64,000 nt of DNA from Notamacropus eugenii (GCF_028372415.1 NC_092874.1:241901461-241965460), one strand, 5' to 3'. Shown: positions 10,631 through 21,454, counted from the stretch's first letter. The notes: generated by a model from the letters alone, not told the origin. Numbers and translations: made by a program.

Positions 10631-11448
10631 ATCAAAATTTATATTCTTTTGGGCAGAGCACTAGCAGGTAAGGGTATGATACCCTATCCTTAAACTCAGA
10701 TCACTCTGGCTCTCTTTGATTGACCAAAAACAGAACCAGACCAAGGCCACTAGGTCACTAATTGGATTCGGATTGCCTTAGAGTAAATGTAAATAGCAAT
10801 TACTTCTGCTTTGGTCAGAAACCCTGAGGGTCTTCCTCTCCCAGATCCATTTTTCTTTTGTATCAGGTAAAGAGGTCATTTTCTGCTTCATTTCTTACCT
10901 AGCCTTAATCATTGAATGGATGTTGCCTCAGTCAAATTGAGCTTAAAAAGGCCAAGGCCCCCCATGCATGCAGGACTATCTCCAGTCATCTTGACCTATA
11001 TCAGTTAGGGGTGTGTCTACCCCAAGTATGTGAAGATTCCCCCTGATGGAATGGGAGGATAAGAACAATTTTTTCTGATGGCCATGAAGGCAGCTGAAGC
11101 AGGCACTGTGGACGCTTTGACCTTGATTAGCCATTAAAGATGCCAAGGTCATCCACTATATCTCAAGTAATTACCAATCATCTTGACTCTATCCTGCCAC
11201 TGGACTGTGATGACTCTGGAGGAAAGAATGAGGTCAATGACTTCACACAATTCTGTCTCACTTAAATCCAATTTACATACAGATCAAAAGGCATCACCCA
11301 TACCACATCTCACCACTGGACCCAGATGGTTCCAGAGGAGAAAGTGACTTTACACAGCCCTCCCTCACTTAAATCCAATTCACTTGCATGTCATGGCATC
11401 ACCTCCTTGATGTTGTGGTCATCTCTGAGAACAAAGTACAAACAACAA
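10631..11448 (+). mobile_element. composite RTE-tailed retroposon with inverted 5' end
   Basis: Inserted in the L1 3' UTR with degenerate target duplications (10612-10630 and 11449-11467, consensus near ATCATTGTATTGCTGAG). The body matches the minus-strand copy at 38605-39205, for example 'AGAGTAAATGTAAATAGCAA' and 'TTTCTTACCTAGCC'. The first 54 bp or so are inverted relative to that copy and meet the body at the palindrome GGGTATGATACCC. The 3' core ('CCACTGGA..' to 'ACTTAAATCCAATT') occurs twice (about 11206-11290 and 11315-11390). It ends in an RTE-like tail and ACAAACAACAA. Confidence 0.75.
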
Positions 11449-11544
11449 GATCATTGTATTGCTGAGAATAGCTAAGTTATTCACAGTAGATCAACATACA
11501 ATATTGCTGTTACTATGTATCATATTTTCTTGATTGTGCTCATT

Positions 11545-11772
11545 TCACTTTGCACCAGTTCGTGTAAGATTTTCCAATTTTTCTGAAAGTATCCTGCTCA
11601 TCATTCTTATAGCACAATAGTATTCCATCACAATCATATCCAACTTGTTCAGACATTCCCCTACTGAGGGAACTCCCCTCAGTTTCCAATTCTTTGCCAC
11701 ACTAAAAGAGCTGCTATAAATATTCTTGTACATATACATCCTTTTCTTTTTTGTTTTTGATCTCTTTGGCAT
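11545..11772 (-). pseudogene. L1 ORF2 C-terminal remnant
   Basis: 75 open codons with the conserved end of L1 ORF2p: a YKNIYSSSFSVAKNWKLRG block, then LNKLDMIVMEYYCAIR. Non-functional; reverse transcriptase and endonuclease are not present here. Confidence 0.85.
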
Positions 11773-12161
11773 ACAGACCTACTAGTGGTATTGTTTAATC
11801 AAAGGATATAAATGGTTTTACAGCCCTTTGGGCATAATTTCAAATTGCTCTCCTGAATAGTTGAATCAGTACACAGTTTCACACACAGCACATCAATATT
11901 TTAATTTTTAAAAATCCCCACCATTTGTCATTTTCGTTTTCTATCATATTAGTTAATCTGCTAAGTGTGTGGTGGTGGCTCAAAGTTGTTTTAATTCACA
12001 TTTCTCTAATCAAAAGTGATTTAGAGCATTTTTTTCCCACACCACTGTAGACAGCCTTGATTACTTTGTCTGAAAACTGCCTGTTCATATCTTTTGACCA
12101 TTCATCAATTAAGGAATGACTCTTATTTCTATAAATTTGATTCAGTTTTCTACATATTTGA

Positions 12162-13508
12162 GTTTCTCTTTTTGGATCTCTTTCAGATGGTGATTGGTGG
12201 ATTCCTTGAATACTTATTTTGCACTCTGGTTCTAGAATCTCAGGGCAGTTTTCCTTGATAATTTCATGAAAGATGATGTCTAGGCTTTTTTTTTTTTTTG
12301 ATAATGGCTTTCAGGTAGTCCCATAATTTTCAAACTGTCTCTCCTGGATCTATTTTCCAGGTCAGTTGTTTTTCCAATGAGATATTTCACATTATCTTCC
12401 ATTTTTTCATTCTTTTGGTTTTGTTTTGTGATTTCTTGGTTTCTCATAAAGTCACTAGCCTCCATCTGTTCCATTCTAATTTTGAAAGATCTATTGCCTT
12501 CAGTGAGCTTTTGAACCTCCTTTTCCATTTGGCTAATTCTGCTTTTGAAAGCATTCTTCTCCTCATTGGCTTTTTGAACCTCTTTTGCCAGTTGAGTTAG
12601 CCTATTTTTCAAGGTGTTATTTTCTTCAGCATTTTTTTGGGTCTCCTTTAGCACGGTGTTGACCTGCTATTCATGCTTTTCTTGCATCTCTCTCATTTCT
12701 CTTCCCAGTTTTTCCTCCACCTCTCTAACTTGATTTTCAAAATCCTTTTTGAGCTCTTCCATGGCCTGAGCAAACTGAATATTTATTTTGGATGTTTTGG
12801 ATACAGAAGCCTTGATTTCCATGTCTTTCCCTGTTGGTAAGCATTGTTCTTCCTCATCCAAAAGGATGGGAGGAGATATCTGTTCACCAAGAAAGTAACC
12901 TTCTATGGTCTTATTTTTTTTCCCTTTTCTAGGCATTTTCCCAGCCAGTGACTTGACTTCTGAGTGTCCTCTCCACACCCACCTGGCTTCCAGATCTGCC
13001 CAGCTAGTGCTTGGGGTCTGAGATTCAAATGCTGCTTCCCAGCCTTAGGGCTTTGGCAGTGGGGCTGCTATTTAGTGTGAGATTAAGTTCAGGTGCTCAG
13101 GTTGGGGCAGGGCCACCTCACAGGGTTCAGTTCCCTCAGGGGGTTTATGTGGAGACCTTCAACAATGGATCCAAGCTCCTGCCTGCTTTGGGAGCCCCTG
13201 CCTACTGCTGCCTGCACTGCTGCCTCCCAAGGAGGCCTGAGTCATGGGGACCCCTGCTCCCCTCTCGGTGAGCTGAAAAGACTCTCTCACTGACCTTTGC
13301 ACCCGTGTAGAGGGACCTGAGTGGCTGCTGGAGATTCTGTCCCTGAAGCCTGCTTGGATCTGTTCTTCTCAGTGCCATGCGGCCAAGGCAGGGCTGGGCT
13401 CTGCTCCAGATCCAGTGCATGACGGACCTTTCGTGTCAGTTTTTCAGGTCTCTCTAGAACAGAAATCTCCTCCACTCCATTGTTCTGTGGCTTCTGCTGC
13501 TCCAGAAT
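12162..13508 (-). mobile_element. L1 5' UTR plus ORF1, copy C
   Basis: Joined at 12161/12162 to the ORF2 3' half on the same strand. ORF1 starts at 12936; the GC-rich 5' UTR extends to 13508, where it is cut about 110 bp short of the usual L1 5' end by an RTE fragment. Confidence 0.82.
12280..12936 (-). pseudogene. ORF1 remnant of L1 copy C
   Basis: MPRKGKKNKTIEGYFLGEQ start at 12936. One in-frame TAG (RC of CTA near 12658) separates two open parts in the same frame (12936-12667 and 12654-12280). The second holds the full coiled-coil and reaches DLENRSRRDSLKIMGLPES before a T12-13 run breaks the frame. Only a few lesions, so it is among the better preserved copies here. Confidence 0.85.
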
Positions 13509-14790
13509 CATCAGTGTCATCAGCACTGTAGGCCAATTTCATGATGGCATGTTTGCCCGGGTTTTGGATAGTGGACAATGCTCTCATGCCTTCTTAGTCA
13601 TCAATGGAGTGAAATAGGGCTGTGTCCTTGCTCCCATGTTTTTGAGCATGGTGTGTTCAGCCATGTTATCAAATGCTTTCAGTGAGGATGAACAAGGCAT
13701 CAAGGTTAGCTACCATACTGACGGTAAGTTCTTCAATTTGAAAAGGCTACAAGCCAAGACCAAAATGGAGGGAGTGTTGGTGCATGATTTTCTGTTTGTA
13801 GATGATTGTACACTCAATGCATCCTCTGAAGCTGAAGTACAGCAAAGTATGGATCAATATTCTGCTGCCTGTGCTAATTTTGGCCAAATAATCAACATCA
13901 AGAAAACATAGATGCTCCATCAACCACCACCACACCATCCATACTTGGAACTATCAGTTACAACAAATGGAGGAGTTCTCAATGCTGTGAATAAGTTCAC
14001 TTACCTTGGTAGTGTACTTTCCAGGAATGTACACACTGACAATGAGGTTGATGCATGCATTGTCAGAACTACCTCAGTGTTTGGCATAGTCTGAAGAAAA
14101 GTTTGGGAGAGAAGAGGTATTAAACTGAGTACAAAACTGAAAGTCTACAGAGTCTTTGTGCAGACCTCATTGTTGTATGCCTGAGAGACATGGACAGTCT
14201 ACCAGCACCATGCCAGGAAACTGAATTGCTTCCATTTGAACTGTCCTAGGAAGATTCTGAGGATCACCTGGAAGGATAAGGTACCAGACATTGAAGTCCT
14301 TGCTTGAGCTGAACTGTCAAGCATTCAAACTATGCTTCAGAGATCAACCCCAATGGGCTGGCCATGTTGCTCGAATGCAAAATGTATGCTTGCCCAAAAG
14401 ACTATTTTATGGAGAACTCACATGGGGCAAGTGATCACAGGGTGGTCAGAAAAAGTGGTACAAGAACACTCTCAAGAACTTTGGGTTTGATTGTGCAACA
14501 AGGGAGACACTGGCACAGAACTGCTCAGCATGGCATGCCCACATTAGAAAGGGTGCTGTGCTCTATGAGCAAAGCAGAATTGAGACAGCACAAAGTAAAC
14601 ATAGGATGTGCAAGTTTGGAGTATCTACCCCAAATATTCACATGGACTATCTGTTCCCAATCTGTGGTAGAGAATTCCAAGCTCATATTGGTCTGATCAG
14701 TCACAGTCAGACACACTGAAACTTCACTGTATCATGGTCATGTCATTTTGGTCCTCTTCAAGAATGAAGGATGACAACCAACCAAGCAGC
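13509..14790 (+). mobile_element. RTE-clade LINE fragment (reverse transcriptase to 3' end)
   Basis: Non-LTR retrotransposon of the RTE/BovB type. The RT block INGVK*GCVLAP is at about 13600-13635 with a TAG (13615-13617) in place of Gln. The catalytic box reads FVDDC (usual FADDC) near 13795. Then come SAACANFG, the NKFTYLGSVLS block (about 13990-14025) and the 3' part with a decayed zinc-finger-like stretch. The end 'GTCATGTCATTTTGGTCCTC' and 'AGGATGACAACCAACCAA' gives the tail shared with local SINEs. Several stops and frame shifts; inactive. Confidence 0.85.
13615..13911 (+). pseudogene. RTE reverse transcriptase remnant
   Basis: 91 codons remain open (13636-13911). They cover palm motifs between the GVKQGC-type box and the lysine-rich end IINIKKT. 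The second Ala of the catalytic YADD/FADD box is Val. Flanking frames carry the rest of the enzyme in pieces. Confidence 0.8.
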
Positions 14791-15540
14791 TCATTTTCCA
14801 GTCTATTTGGTGACTTTCAACTCTATTCTAAAGTGGTGATATGCTTCTGGAGTGGAGGGGGCACTGTCCCAAGCTTTAGGGTTTTTTGTGCAGCTGTTTT
14901 CAGAGGTAATTCTGTAGACCTGTAAGTTTTTGGTTCTTCTAAGGTGATATGATCTAGGGGGAGGTGTGTTTTTCTATTTTCCCTTATACACTGGTCTGTG
15001 AGTGACCAGAAACACTTTTTTTCCACCCTTAAACTGTAACCAAAGTCCTTGTTCCCCTGCAGCCACAAACTCTGGTGTGTTAGGTTCCTCCTTGCCCTGG
15101 GATTGAGACCCAGGACTGCAGCCCAGATCCAAGTATGGACAATGCAATAGAGTCCTGCCCTAGTACCAAGAAAGGGACCCCTGTAAACTCCTTCTGACAT
15201 GTTGTCCAACCCCCTTACTATCTGTGCACTGAGAGTTCTGGGAACTGTCACTGCCACTGCCACTGATGATTAAGTAGCCCCTAAAGCCTGTTTTGAGTTT
15301 GCTGGGGCCAGATCTGCGTGGGCACAGACTGTCCTCAGCTCTCACCTTGGTGCAACAAACCTTTCCTGCCAACTTTCTGAGTTGATTTGTGTTGGAAAGT
15401 TGTTTTACTCGACTTTTTGTGCGTGTTGCTGCTCTAGCATTTGTTTTGAGGTATTATTTAAATGAATTTGGAGGGGATTAGTGGAAGAACTCAGGTCTCC
15501 TTTCTTTTTCTCTGCCATCTTGGCTCTGCCTCTCTGACAT
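14791..15540 (-). mobile_element. L1 5' UTR only
   Basis: Starts about at the ORF1 ATG position and runs right to the L1 5' end ('TCTGCCATCTTGGCTCTGCC' near 15516, antisense of the usual start). The ORF1 body is not attached; RTE sequence abuts it. Confidence 0.75.
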
Positions 15541-15584
15541 GGTTCCTTGAATAAAGTCATTTAGATACTGAATCCTCTATCATT

Positions 15585-15715
15585 TAGTCAAGTCATACAT
15601 TCCATAAACATTTTATTAAGTGCCTGCTATGACAAGGCACCATGCTAAGTGCTCAGGATACAGAAAGAGCTAAAAGCTAGTCCCTGCCCTCAAAGAGTTC
15701 ACATTTTTGCATCTT
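15585..15715 (-). mobile_element. L2 3' end
   Basis: 'TTTATTAAGTGCCTGCTATG', 'GTGCTCAGGATACAG' and 'CCCTGCCCTCAAAGAGTTCA' are the reverse-strand L2 3' signature. Confidence 0.85.
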
Positions 15716-15779
15716 GTCCCTCAAGTATAGCATAACAGATTTGGTCTAGATTTCTCCCTAAAATCCATACATTATTCTT

Positions 15780-16007
15780 GTAATTTTTAAGGAATTATTT
15801 TCTTCAGTGAGCTTTTGTACTTCATTTTCCATTTGGCCAATGCTACTTTTTAAGGAGTTGTTTTCTTCAATTAGTTTTTATACATCTTTTTCCATTTTTT
15901 GTCTACCTTTCTGAAGCTGTTGACTCTTTTCCCATGATTCTCTTGCATCACTCATTTCTTAGTTTTGCTTTTACCTCTCTTATTTGACTTTTAACATCCT
16001 TTTTGAG
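15780..16007 (-). mobile_element. L1 ORF1 coiled-coil fragment (left part, interrupted)
   Basis: Antisense of ORF1 coiled-coil sequence ('TTCTTCAGTGAGCTTTTGTA', 'TTCCATTTGGCC'). It breaks at CATCCTTTTTGAG and resumes at 19247 after a plus-strand element. Confidence 0.8.
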
Positions 16008-16869
16008 AAAGGATTATGGGAAGATGGTGGAGCAGGTTAGAAAATTCCAAGCTCTCCAGATTTCCTCCATAAGCAAGACAAAATAGTGCCTCAGGGTCAA
16101 TGTAGAGTGGCAAAAATAAAAAGTTGGGGCAGAACAGTGGTCCTCCTTGGACAACTGGAGGAGATCTGAAGAAAGATCCTAGACAGAGGTTTGGCTCAAG
16201 TGAAGTGTAAATACCTTCAGGTTAATTCCACTGGAACAGTAAGCTGCAAGTCCTAGGGGCAGCTAAGTTGCGATATAACCTCAACCTCAGCCACAGGAAG
16301 TTTCACCTTCCAGACAATGTGAGGTGTTGGGCATATGAGCAGAGAAAGATTGGGGAAGTCTCTGCAGAGAAAGGATGCCAGGCCCAGCTGTGCTACTGAG
16401 ATGTGCTCCTGAACAACAAGGAAACAGCACACACCCAATGAGTGTATAAACAGTGGGTTGGGGATACTGTTGGCTGTAGGGCACTTACAGAAGAGCTGAA
16501 TTCTTGGTCTCAGTTCCAGTCCACAGAGGAGAACTAAAGGTCATAGCCACTGGAGGGTTCTCAGGGAGCAAGAGCATTTCCAGCATAGTGTGCTGGGTAG
16601 CCCTAGGTGTGGTGTGGTGGGCAAAGGGACTATGGAGGTTGGGCCCAAAACAAAGCTCAAAAATAACAGTAAGAAGAACTTGAGACTAGAAGCATCATCT
16701 CCTGCCCCCCAAGATTAGAGGTGATTATAATAACAAACTGCTAAAAAAATTTTTTTAAAGAGCAGGCAAAGGAGAAAGAATCCAATCATAGATAGTTACC
16801 ATGAGTATAGAGAAGCCTGGGATTTGTCTTTAAAGGAGAATACTGAACAACAACAAAAAAAAAGCCTCT

Positions 16870-17650
16870 CCTATGCCAAAGAGTAATGTCAAATTGTCAC
16901 CTGCCAAAAAAGAATTCTTAGAAGAACTCAAAACAGGCTTCAAAAATCAAATAAGAGAGACTGAGGAATTTTTTTAAAAAATAGTGATAATAATCCAAAA
17001 AAAGCCAAGAAGATTATGAAAAGAAAGCCAACCAACTGGAAAAGGACATACAGAATCTTAAGGAAGAAAATGACTCCTTGAAAATTAGAATATGGCCCGG
17101 GGAAGCCAACAAAGTCATAGGAGATCAAGAAACAGTAAAACAAAATATAAAGAATGAAAAAATAGAAGAGAACGTGAAACAGGTTATAAAAAAACTGATC
17201 TGGAGAACAGATCAAGAAAACATATGAATAATTGGACTACCTGAAAGCTATAATTAAAAAAGAATCTTGATATAATTATAGAACAAATATTTATAGAAAA
17301 TTATCCTGAAGTGTTAGAATAAGAGGGAAAATAGAAATGCAAAAACACCACCAGTCACCACCTGAAAGAGATCCTTGCAGGAAAACCTACAGGAATATCA
17401 TAGCCAAATTCCAAGCCCTTGGATTAGGGGGAAAATATTACATGCAACTAGAAAAAAACAATTGAAATATGGCAGAGTTACAAGTAGAATAACATAAGAA
17501 ATAGCAGTGGCTACTAAAAAGATCACAGGTCTTGGAACATCATATATTAAAGAGCAAAACAACTGGGATTACAGTCAAAAATATCACACCCAGCAAAGTT
17601 TAAGTATAATCCTGAATTTTAAAAATGGACATTTAATGAATTGACACTTT
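16870..17650 (+). pseudogene. ORF1 remnant of the nested HAL1 element
   Basis: Heavily broken but readable in pieces: the coiled-coil (KQNIKNEKIEENVKQ-like), then an RRM-like part where ATTGGACTACCTGAAAGC encodes IGLPES, and later a CCACCTGAAAGAGATCC block matching PPERDP of copy A. Many stops and frame shifts. Confidence 0.65.
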
Positions 17651-18410
17651 CAAGATTTTGTTGCAAAAAGACCAGAACGAAATAAGAAATCTGACATACT
17701 AGATCCAAGAGAAATATACGGTAAACATTGAAGACTAATTACAAGGGACTCAATAAGGATAAGCTGGGTTTTTTTATACATGGAAATGTAAATTGTATGT
17801 CTGACTGCCCTTTGTAATTGCATAATTCTAAAGAAAGAGTGGGATAGAGCTGAGTATGATGTGATTCTAAAAAAGCAAAATGATATAGGAATAGGTAAAA
17901 AGAGTAATTATCTCATACAAGTGAGGTGTGAGAAGAAGAACTGATACAGAAGAATTAAACAGGGGAATGGATTTAAGAGAGAACAATACATATATACCTT
18001 GAAAGATATAAAAGTTTTCTAAATTCAGAAAGAGATAGGAGAGCAAGGGGATAGGGAGGGGGGTGAGGATAAGCAGAAGAGAGGAATAAGATAAAGGGGG
18101 TATAGAAGAGTGTGTAGGTTAACTGGGATGGAATAAAGAGGGAACAACATATATATTTAGAAAGGTATAAAAATCTTCTAAATTCAGAAGGTAATAAGAG
18201 GGTAAGGGGATAGGATGGAGAGGGAGGATAAGGGAGGGATTCTTGGAGGGTGGGGGAGGTTAAGGGATAGGAGGGAAAAGTAGCAGGTAGAAGTAAAGTA
18301 GAGGAATGAGGAGGGATAGGAATAGGGTGAAAGGGATAGCGAAGAAAATAGGAAGGAGGAAAGGCAAAAAGATGTGAACAAACTAGATTCCATAGTATCA
18401 GACCTTAAAC

Positions 18411-18520
18411 CAGGGGTGGGAAACTTGAAGCCTCAAGGCTACATGTGACTTTCTAGGTGTGTGGGTGTGGCTGAATCCAAATTTTACAGAATACCTCTGC
18501 CTTAAACCATATTATAAGAT
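18411..18520 (+). mobile_element. hAT DNA transposon end
   Basis: Starts CAGGGGTGGGAAACTTG, followed by CTACATGTGACTTTCTAGG and 'GCTGAATCCAAATTTTACAG'. This is a marsupial hAT terminal type (CAGGGGTGGGGAACCTG..). Only one end seen; it lies at the 3' edge of the HAL1 purine tract. Confidence 0.55.
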
Positions 18521-18634
18521 CAAAGCAGCGTTGAAGTATAACATGGATAATTTTTATGATTTTTAATTTAAAATTTCCTGTATAAATAAAACCTATGTAA
18601 CCAAGAATAGAGGGAATACAGAAAATTGTAGGGG

Positions 18635-18650
18635 GTGGTGGTGGTGGTGG
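18635..18650. repeat. (GGT)n simple repeat
   Basis: Short GGT tract within the HAL1-region spacer. Confidence 0.8.
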
Positions 18651-18859
18651 AAAACTCATAGATAAATCTCCCAGACAGAATGTGATTGGGTAGGAATATT
18701 GTTGTGGTATGAGAAAGGATGAACTAGTAGATTTAGAAAAATATGGAAAGACTTGGATTTATGAAAGAAGATGTTATCCACCTTCAGAAAAACAGATAAC
18801 AAGTGGAAATAAGTATAGTGGTTTTATTTATATGCACTTGAGTGTAAATTTTATATATG

Positions 18860-18945
18860 TGCACGTTTATGGCTATATATACATATACATGTAAATATCT
18901 ATATCTATATATCTATATATCTATAGGTGTGTGTATATGTATGTA
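18860..18945. repeat. TATA/ATCTAT microsatellite
   Basis: Alternating TA, ATCTATAT and GTGTAT units inside the 3' part of the HAL1 copy. Confidence 0.9.
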
Positions 18946-19246
18946 GGTATTTTTGCCTTCTGTAGCCTTCTCTTGTGGGGGAAGGTGAAAGGGGAAAAAT
19001 AAAATAAGAAGTGCAAAGCAGAGGACAAAAGAAAACATACAAGGAAGCAAAGAAAAGATGGGCAGCTTTGAAAATAATGTGTAATATTCATTATTTTTTC
19101 ATTGCTTTTCTTAAAATGGAAATTTATTGCTTTATAATGAATCCTCGCTTATGTTTAGCAGTTACATGGCAATGTTTTTTTTCTTATTTTGTATTAAAGT
19201 TTAGAATAACTTTACAAACAAAAGAAAAAGAAAAAAAGAAAATCTG

Positions 19247-19590
19247 TTTTGAGCTCTTTCAGGAATTCTTTTTGGGCCTGACACTCAATCATATTTTTCT
19301 TTGAGACTTCATAAGTAGCTGTTTTGACATTGTTGTCCTTTTCTGAGTTTGCGTTTTGATCTTCTTTGCCACCATACTAACTTTCTATGGTGAGGTTCTT
19401 TTTTTGTTTGTTTGTTTTTTGCTTGTTCTCCAATCTATTTCTTGACTTTTAATTTCATGTTGGAGTTGTGCTTCTGGAATTGAAGGGGCAGTGTCCTAAC
19501 TTTCAGGTTTTTCATGTTGCTGTTTTCAGAGCTACTTCTGAGGGTTTGGAAGTTATTTGTTCTTCCAAAGTGGTATGATCTAAGGCCGGC
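19247..19590 (-). mobile_element. L1 ORF1 start and 5' UTR (right part of the host L1)
   Basis: Continues the ORF1 of 15780-16007 ('GAGCTCTTTCAGGAATTCTT'), passes the ORF1 start region near 19425 and goes into the 5' UTR ('TTCTTCCAAAGTGGTATGAT'). It is cut at about 19585 by another repeat. Confidence 0.78.
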
Positions 19591-19700
19591 CTGCACAATA
19601 TACAGCCATCAGGCTTCTTGCAGCCTGCCAAAGGATTTTGGGTGGCCTGTGAAAAATGTAGAGGATGCAAAGAAAGTAAAGATGTAACCAGTGATTTGTC
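19585..19700. mobile_element. hAT-like element end
   Basis: 'GGCCGGCCTGCACAATATAC', 'CAGCCTGCCAAAGGATTTTG' and 'GGTGGCCTGTGAAAAATG' look like a mammalian hAT (Charlie-like) terminus. The other end is not identified. Confidence 0.4.
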
Positions 19701-20685
19701 CATGCCCTGCTTAACCTAACTTCCACTAGTCACTATTGTGTCTGTCATGTTACTTGGTGGGTGGGTTGCCACTGTGCACTCTCCCCTGTTTGTCACATGA
19801 GCCACAGCAACCAACCATGGTCAGTTGATCTCAAGTCTGAGAGGAATTTTCACTGTATTTTCAGTCAATACAGTCTTTTCACTGTATTTTCAATCATTAC
19901 TGGTGTTGAACAGGGACAAAGTGAGTGCAGCTACAATGAAGCTGAAGCCTGCTAGGCAATGAGTGGCAATAACTCAAGACTTTTTCCTCTCCCTTTCTGT
20001 ATAACCATCCTCCAAGTTATTTGAGTGTTTGGCACTCTGTCCAGCTACTTCATCATTTTAGCAAAGTGAGCTGCTTGTCCCTCAGCAAGAGGCTAAGGTT
20101 TCTACGCATTCATCTCTCTATCCCTACATGCATCCATCCCTCCATCCCTCAAGAGCCAGAGCACATGTTCCCATGGATTCCTCTCTGTTATACCATGACT
20201 ATGGCAACTTCCTAATATACCACTCTAGTGTCATTGCTAACAAAAGGAAATGCAATTAGTCTGACATGACTTATTTATTACCTACTGTTTGGTATATTGG
20301 TGTATGGACATCTGAAGCCACAGGTTTTACTGCCAACTTTTGCCCTGGATATTGTCTTTTAGGAGTTATTATTTGTCACTATTGATATCCTTCTTGTGGT
20401 GTCATATTTATTATTCTCTGTAAAATTTAATTTGGAAGATTAATAGGGTCAGTTTTCTCCCTCTCCTTCCATCTTCAGTTGACAACCCTCTTGATCCCCT
20501 TGCTGCCTTGCTTTTTCCAAAATGAATTTGTCCTTGGCACAAGAGCTAATTACAGCTCTGAATCTGCCCATTCACATCTATGATACATGTTGTTGAGAGA
20601 GTAAGCATATATCTTTTGTTTTTATATCACCTTCATTACCTTGCCTAAAAGCATGGTTTTAAGCACCCAGTGGTTATTCTTGGTG
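19701..20685. other. unassigned, about 1 kb
   Basis: May be internal sequence of the hAT-like element or unique DNA. A local duplication of TTTTCACTGTATTTTCA(G/A)TC occurs near 19847 and 19877, and a CATC-rich tract near 20110-20150. No gene found. Confidence 0.3.
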
Positions 20686-20689
20686 TGGC

Positions 20690-20820
20690 ATCATGGTATA
20701 ATGGAAAGAGTATACTGGACTGAAGAGTTAGAAGTGACCAGGGTTGAAATCCTGCCTCTGATAACTATTATTTAGGTGACAATAGATAGATAATTGTCAC
20801 CCTCTCTGGGCCACATTTTG
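20690..20820 (+). mobile_element. MIR SINE
   Basis: 'CATGGTATAATGGAAAGAGT' head, 'GGGTTGAAATCCTGCCTCTG' B-box region, then a core fragment. Confidence 0.75.
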
Positions 20821-20824
20821 TGGT

Positions 20825-21045
20825 TGCTGTTCAGTCTTTTCTGTCAAGTCTGACTCTTCATGACCCATTTGGGGCTTTACTTGGCAAAGATAATGGAGTG
20901 GTTTGTGGAAACTGAGGCAAACAGGGTTAAATGACTTGCCTGGAGTCACACAGCTAATAAGTGTCTGAGGCCAAACTTGAACTCACAAAGATGAGCTTTC
21001 CTAACTCCAGTATTGGCACACTAGTCACCCAGCTGCCTGTACATA
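20825..21045 (-). mobile_element. RTE/BovB-tailed SINE (tail type 2), near full length
   Basis: From the tail ('GTTGCTGTTCAGTCTTTTCT', 'TGACTCTTCATGACCCATTT') through the core ('GTCACACAGCTAATAAGTGT') to the tRNA-like head ('CCCAGCTGCCTG'), all antisense. Confidence 0.85.
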
Positions 21046-21146
21046 TATCTATTATATACAACTACCTTTCGTAGTTGTATTTAACGCATACTAAAGTTAG
21101 ATGTTATGCAGAATGCATTTAAAAAAATGCTCAGTCAAGCATCTAT

Positions 21147-21454
21147 TGACTTTATTTTTTTGCTTATCTCCCTAGCTCACTAAGAATAGAAGTACAAGAG
21201 TCATTTGTAGGTTGACCCTACTACTATTGATCAGCTCCGCAGCTTTGATCTGCTGTATTTCTGACCTGGGTCAGTTTGGTCCTCCTTAGTCCATCTGGCA
21301 CTCACTTCCCCCACTCCTAGGGGAATCGCCATATTAGTGCTGCACTTAGTGTGGACACCTGATGAGCTTAGCTTTCTGCACCTCAGAACTCCAGAGCTCA
21401 AGAGATCCACCAGCCTCTGCCTCCCTCGTAGCAGAGATTAGACACCCAAGTGAA
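21147..21454 (-). pseudogene. RN7SL: 7SL RNA (SRP RNA) retropseudogene, near full length
   Basis: The minus strand follows 7SL RNA through its length. The 5' Alu-domain part reads GCTACgagGGAGGCaGAGGC and 'GATCTCTTGAGCTCTGGAGT'. The S domain has 'TCAGGTGTCCACACTAAGTG', 'ACTAATATGGCGATTCCCC', CTAAGGAGG, CCCAGGTCAGAAA, 'AGCAGATCAAAGCTGCGGAG' and CTGATCAATAGTAG. The 3' Alu-domain end is diverged and followed by an A-rich tail (AAAAAAATAAA, near 21150-21165). Flanks carry TCAAGCATCTAT (21135-21146) and TCAAGCATTTAT (21455-21466), a target duplication within L2 DNA. Functional 7SL RNA forms the scaffold of the signal recognition particle; this copy is mutated at many sites and is a retrocopy, not a source gene. 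Confidence 0.87.

Larger units (their letters stand above)
10275..12161 (-). mobile_element. L1 3' half (3' UTR plus ORF2 C-terminus), copy C
   Basis: Left end is the L1 3' UTR ('CATCAAGTAATTTGACATAG', 'CATGCAAAACACATTTCCAT'). After an 818-bp insertion (10631-11448) the element resumes and runs through the ORF2 end (11545-11772) and upstream coding DNA to 12161. There it switches abruptly to ORF1 sequence. Confidence 0.82.
16008..19246 (+). mobile_element. HAL1-type element nested in a minus-strand L1
   Basis: Flanked by TTTTGAG at 16001-16007 and 19247-19253; removing it rejoins the host L1. Order: 5' start 'GGATTATGGGAAGATGGTGG', 5' UTR to about 16860, ORF1 remnant 16870-17650, purine-rich tract 17940-18400, a hAT fragment, then the L1 ORF2 end/3' UTR (from 18690, 'GGAATATTGTTGTGGTATGA') and an A-rich tail. 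No ORF2 body. Confidence 0.8.
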
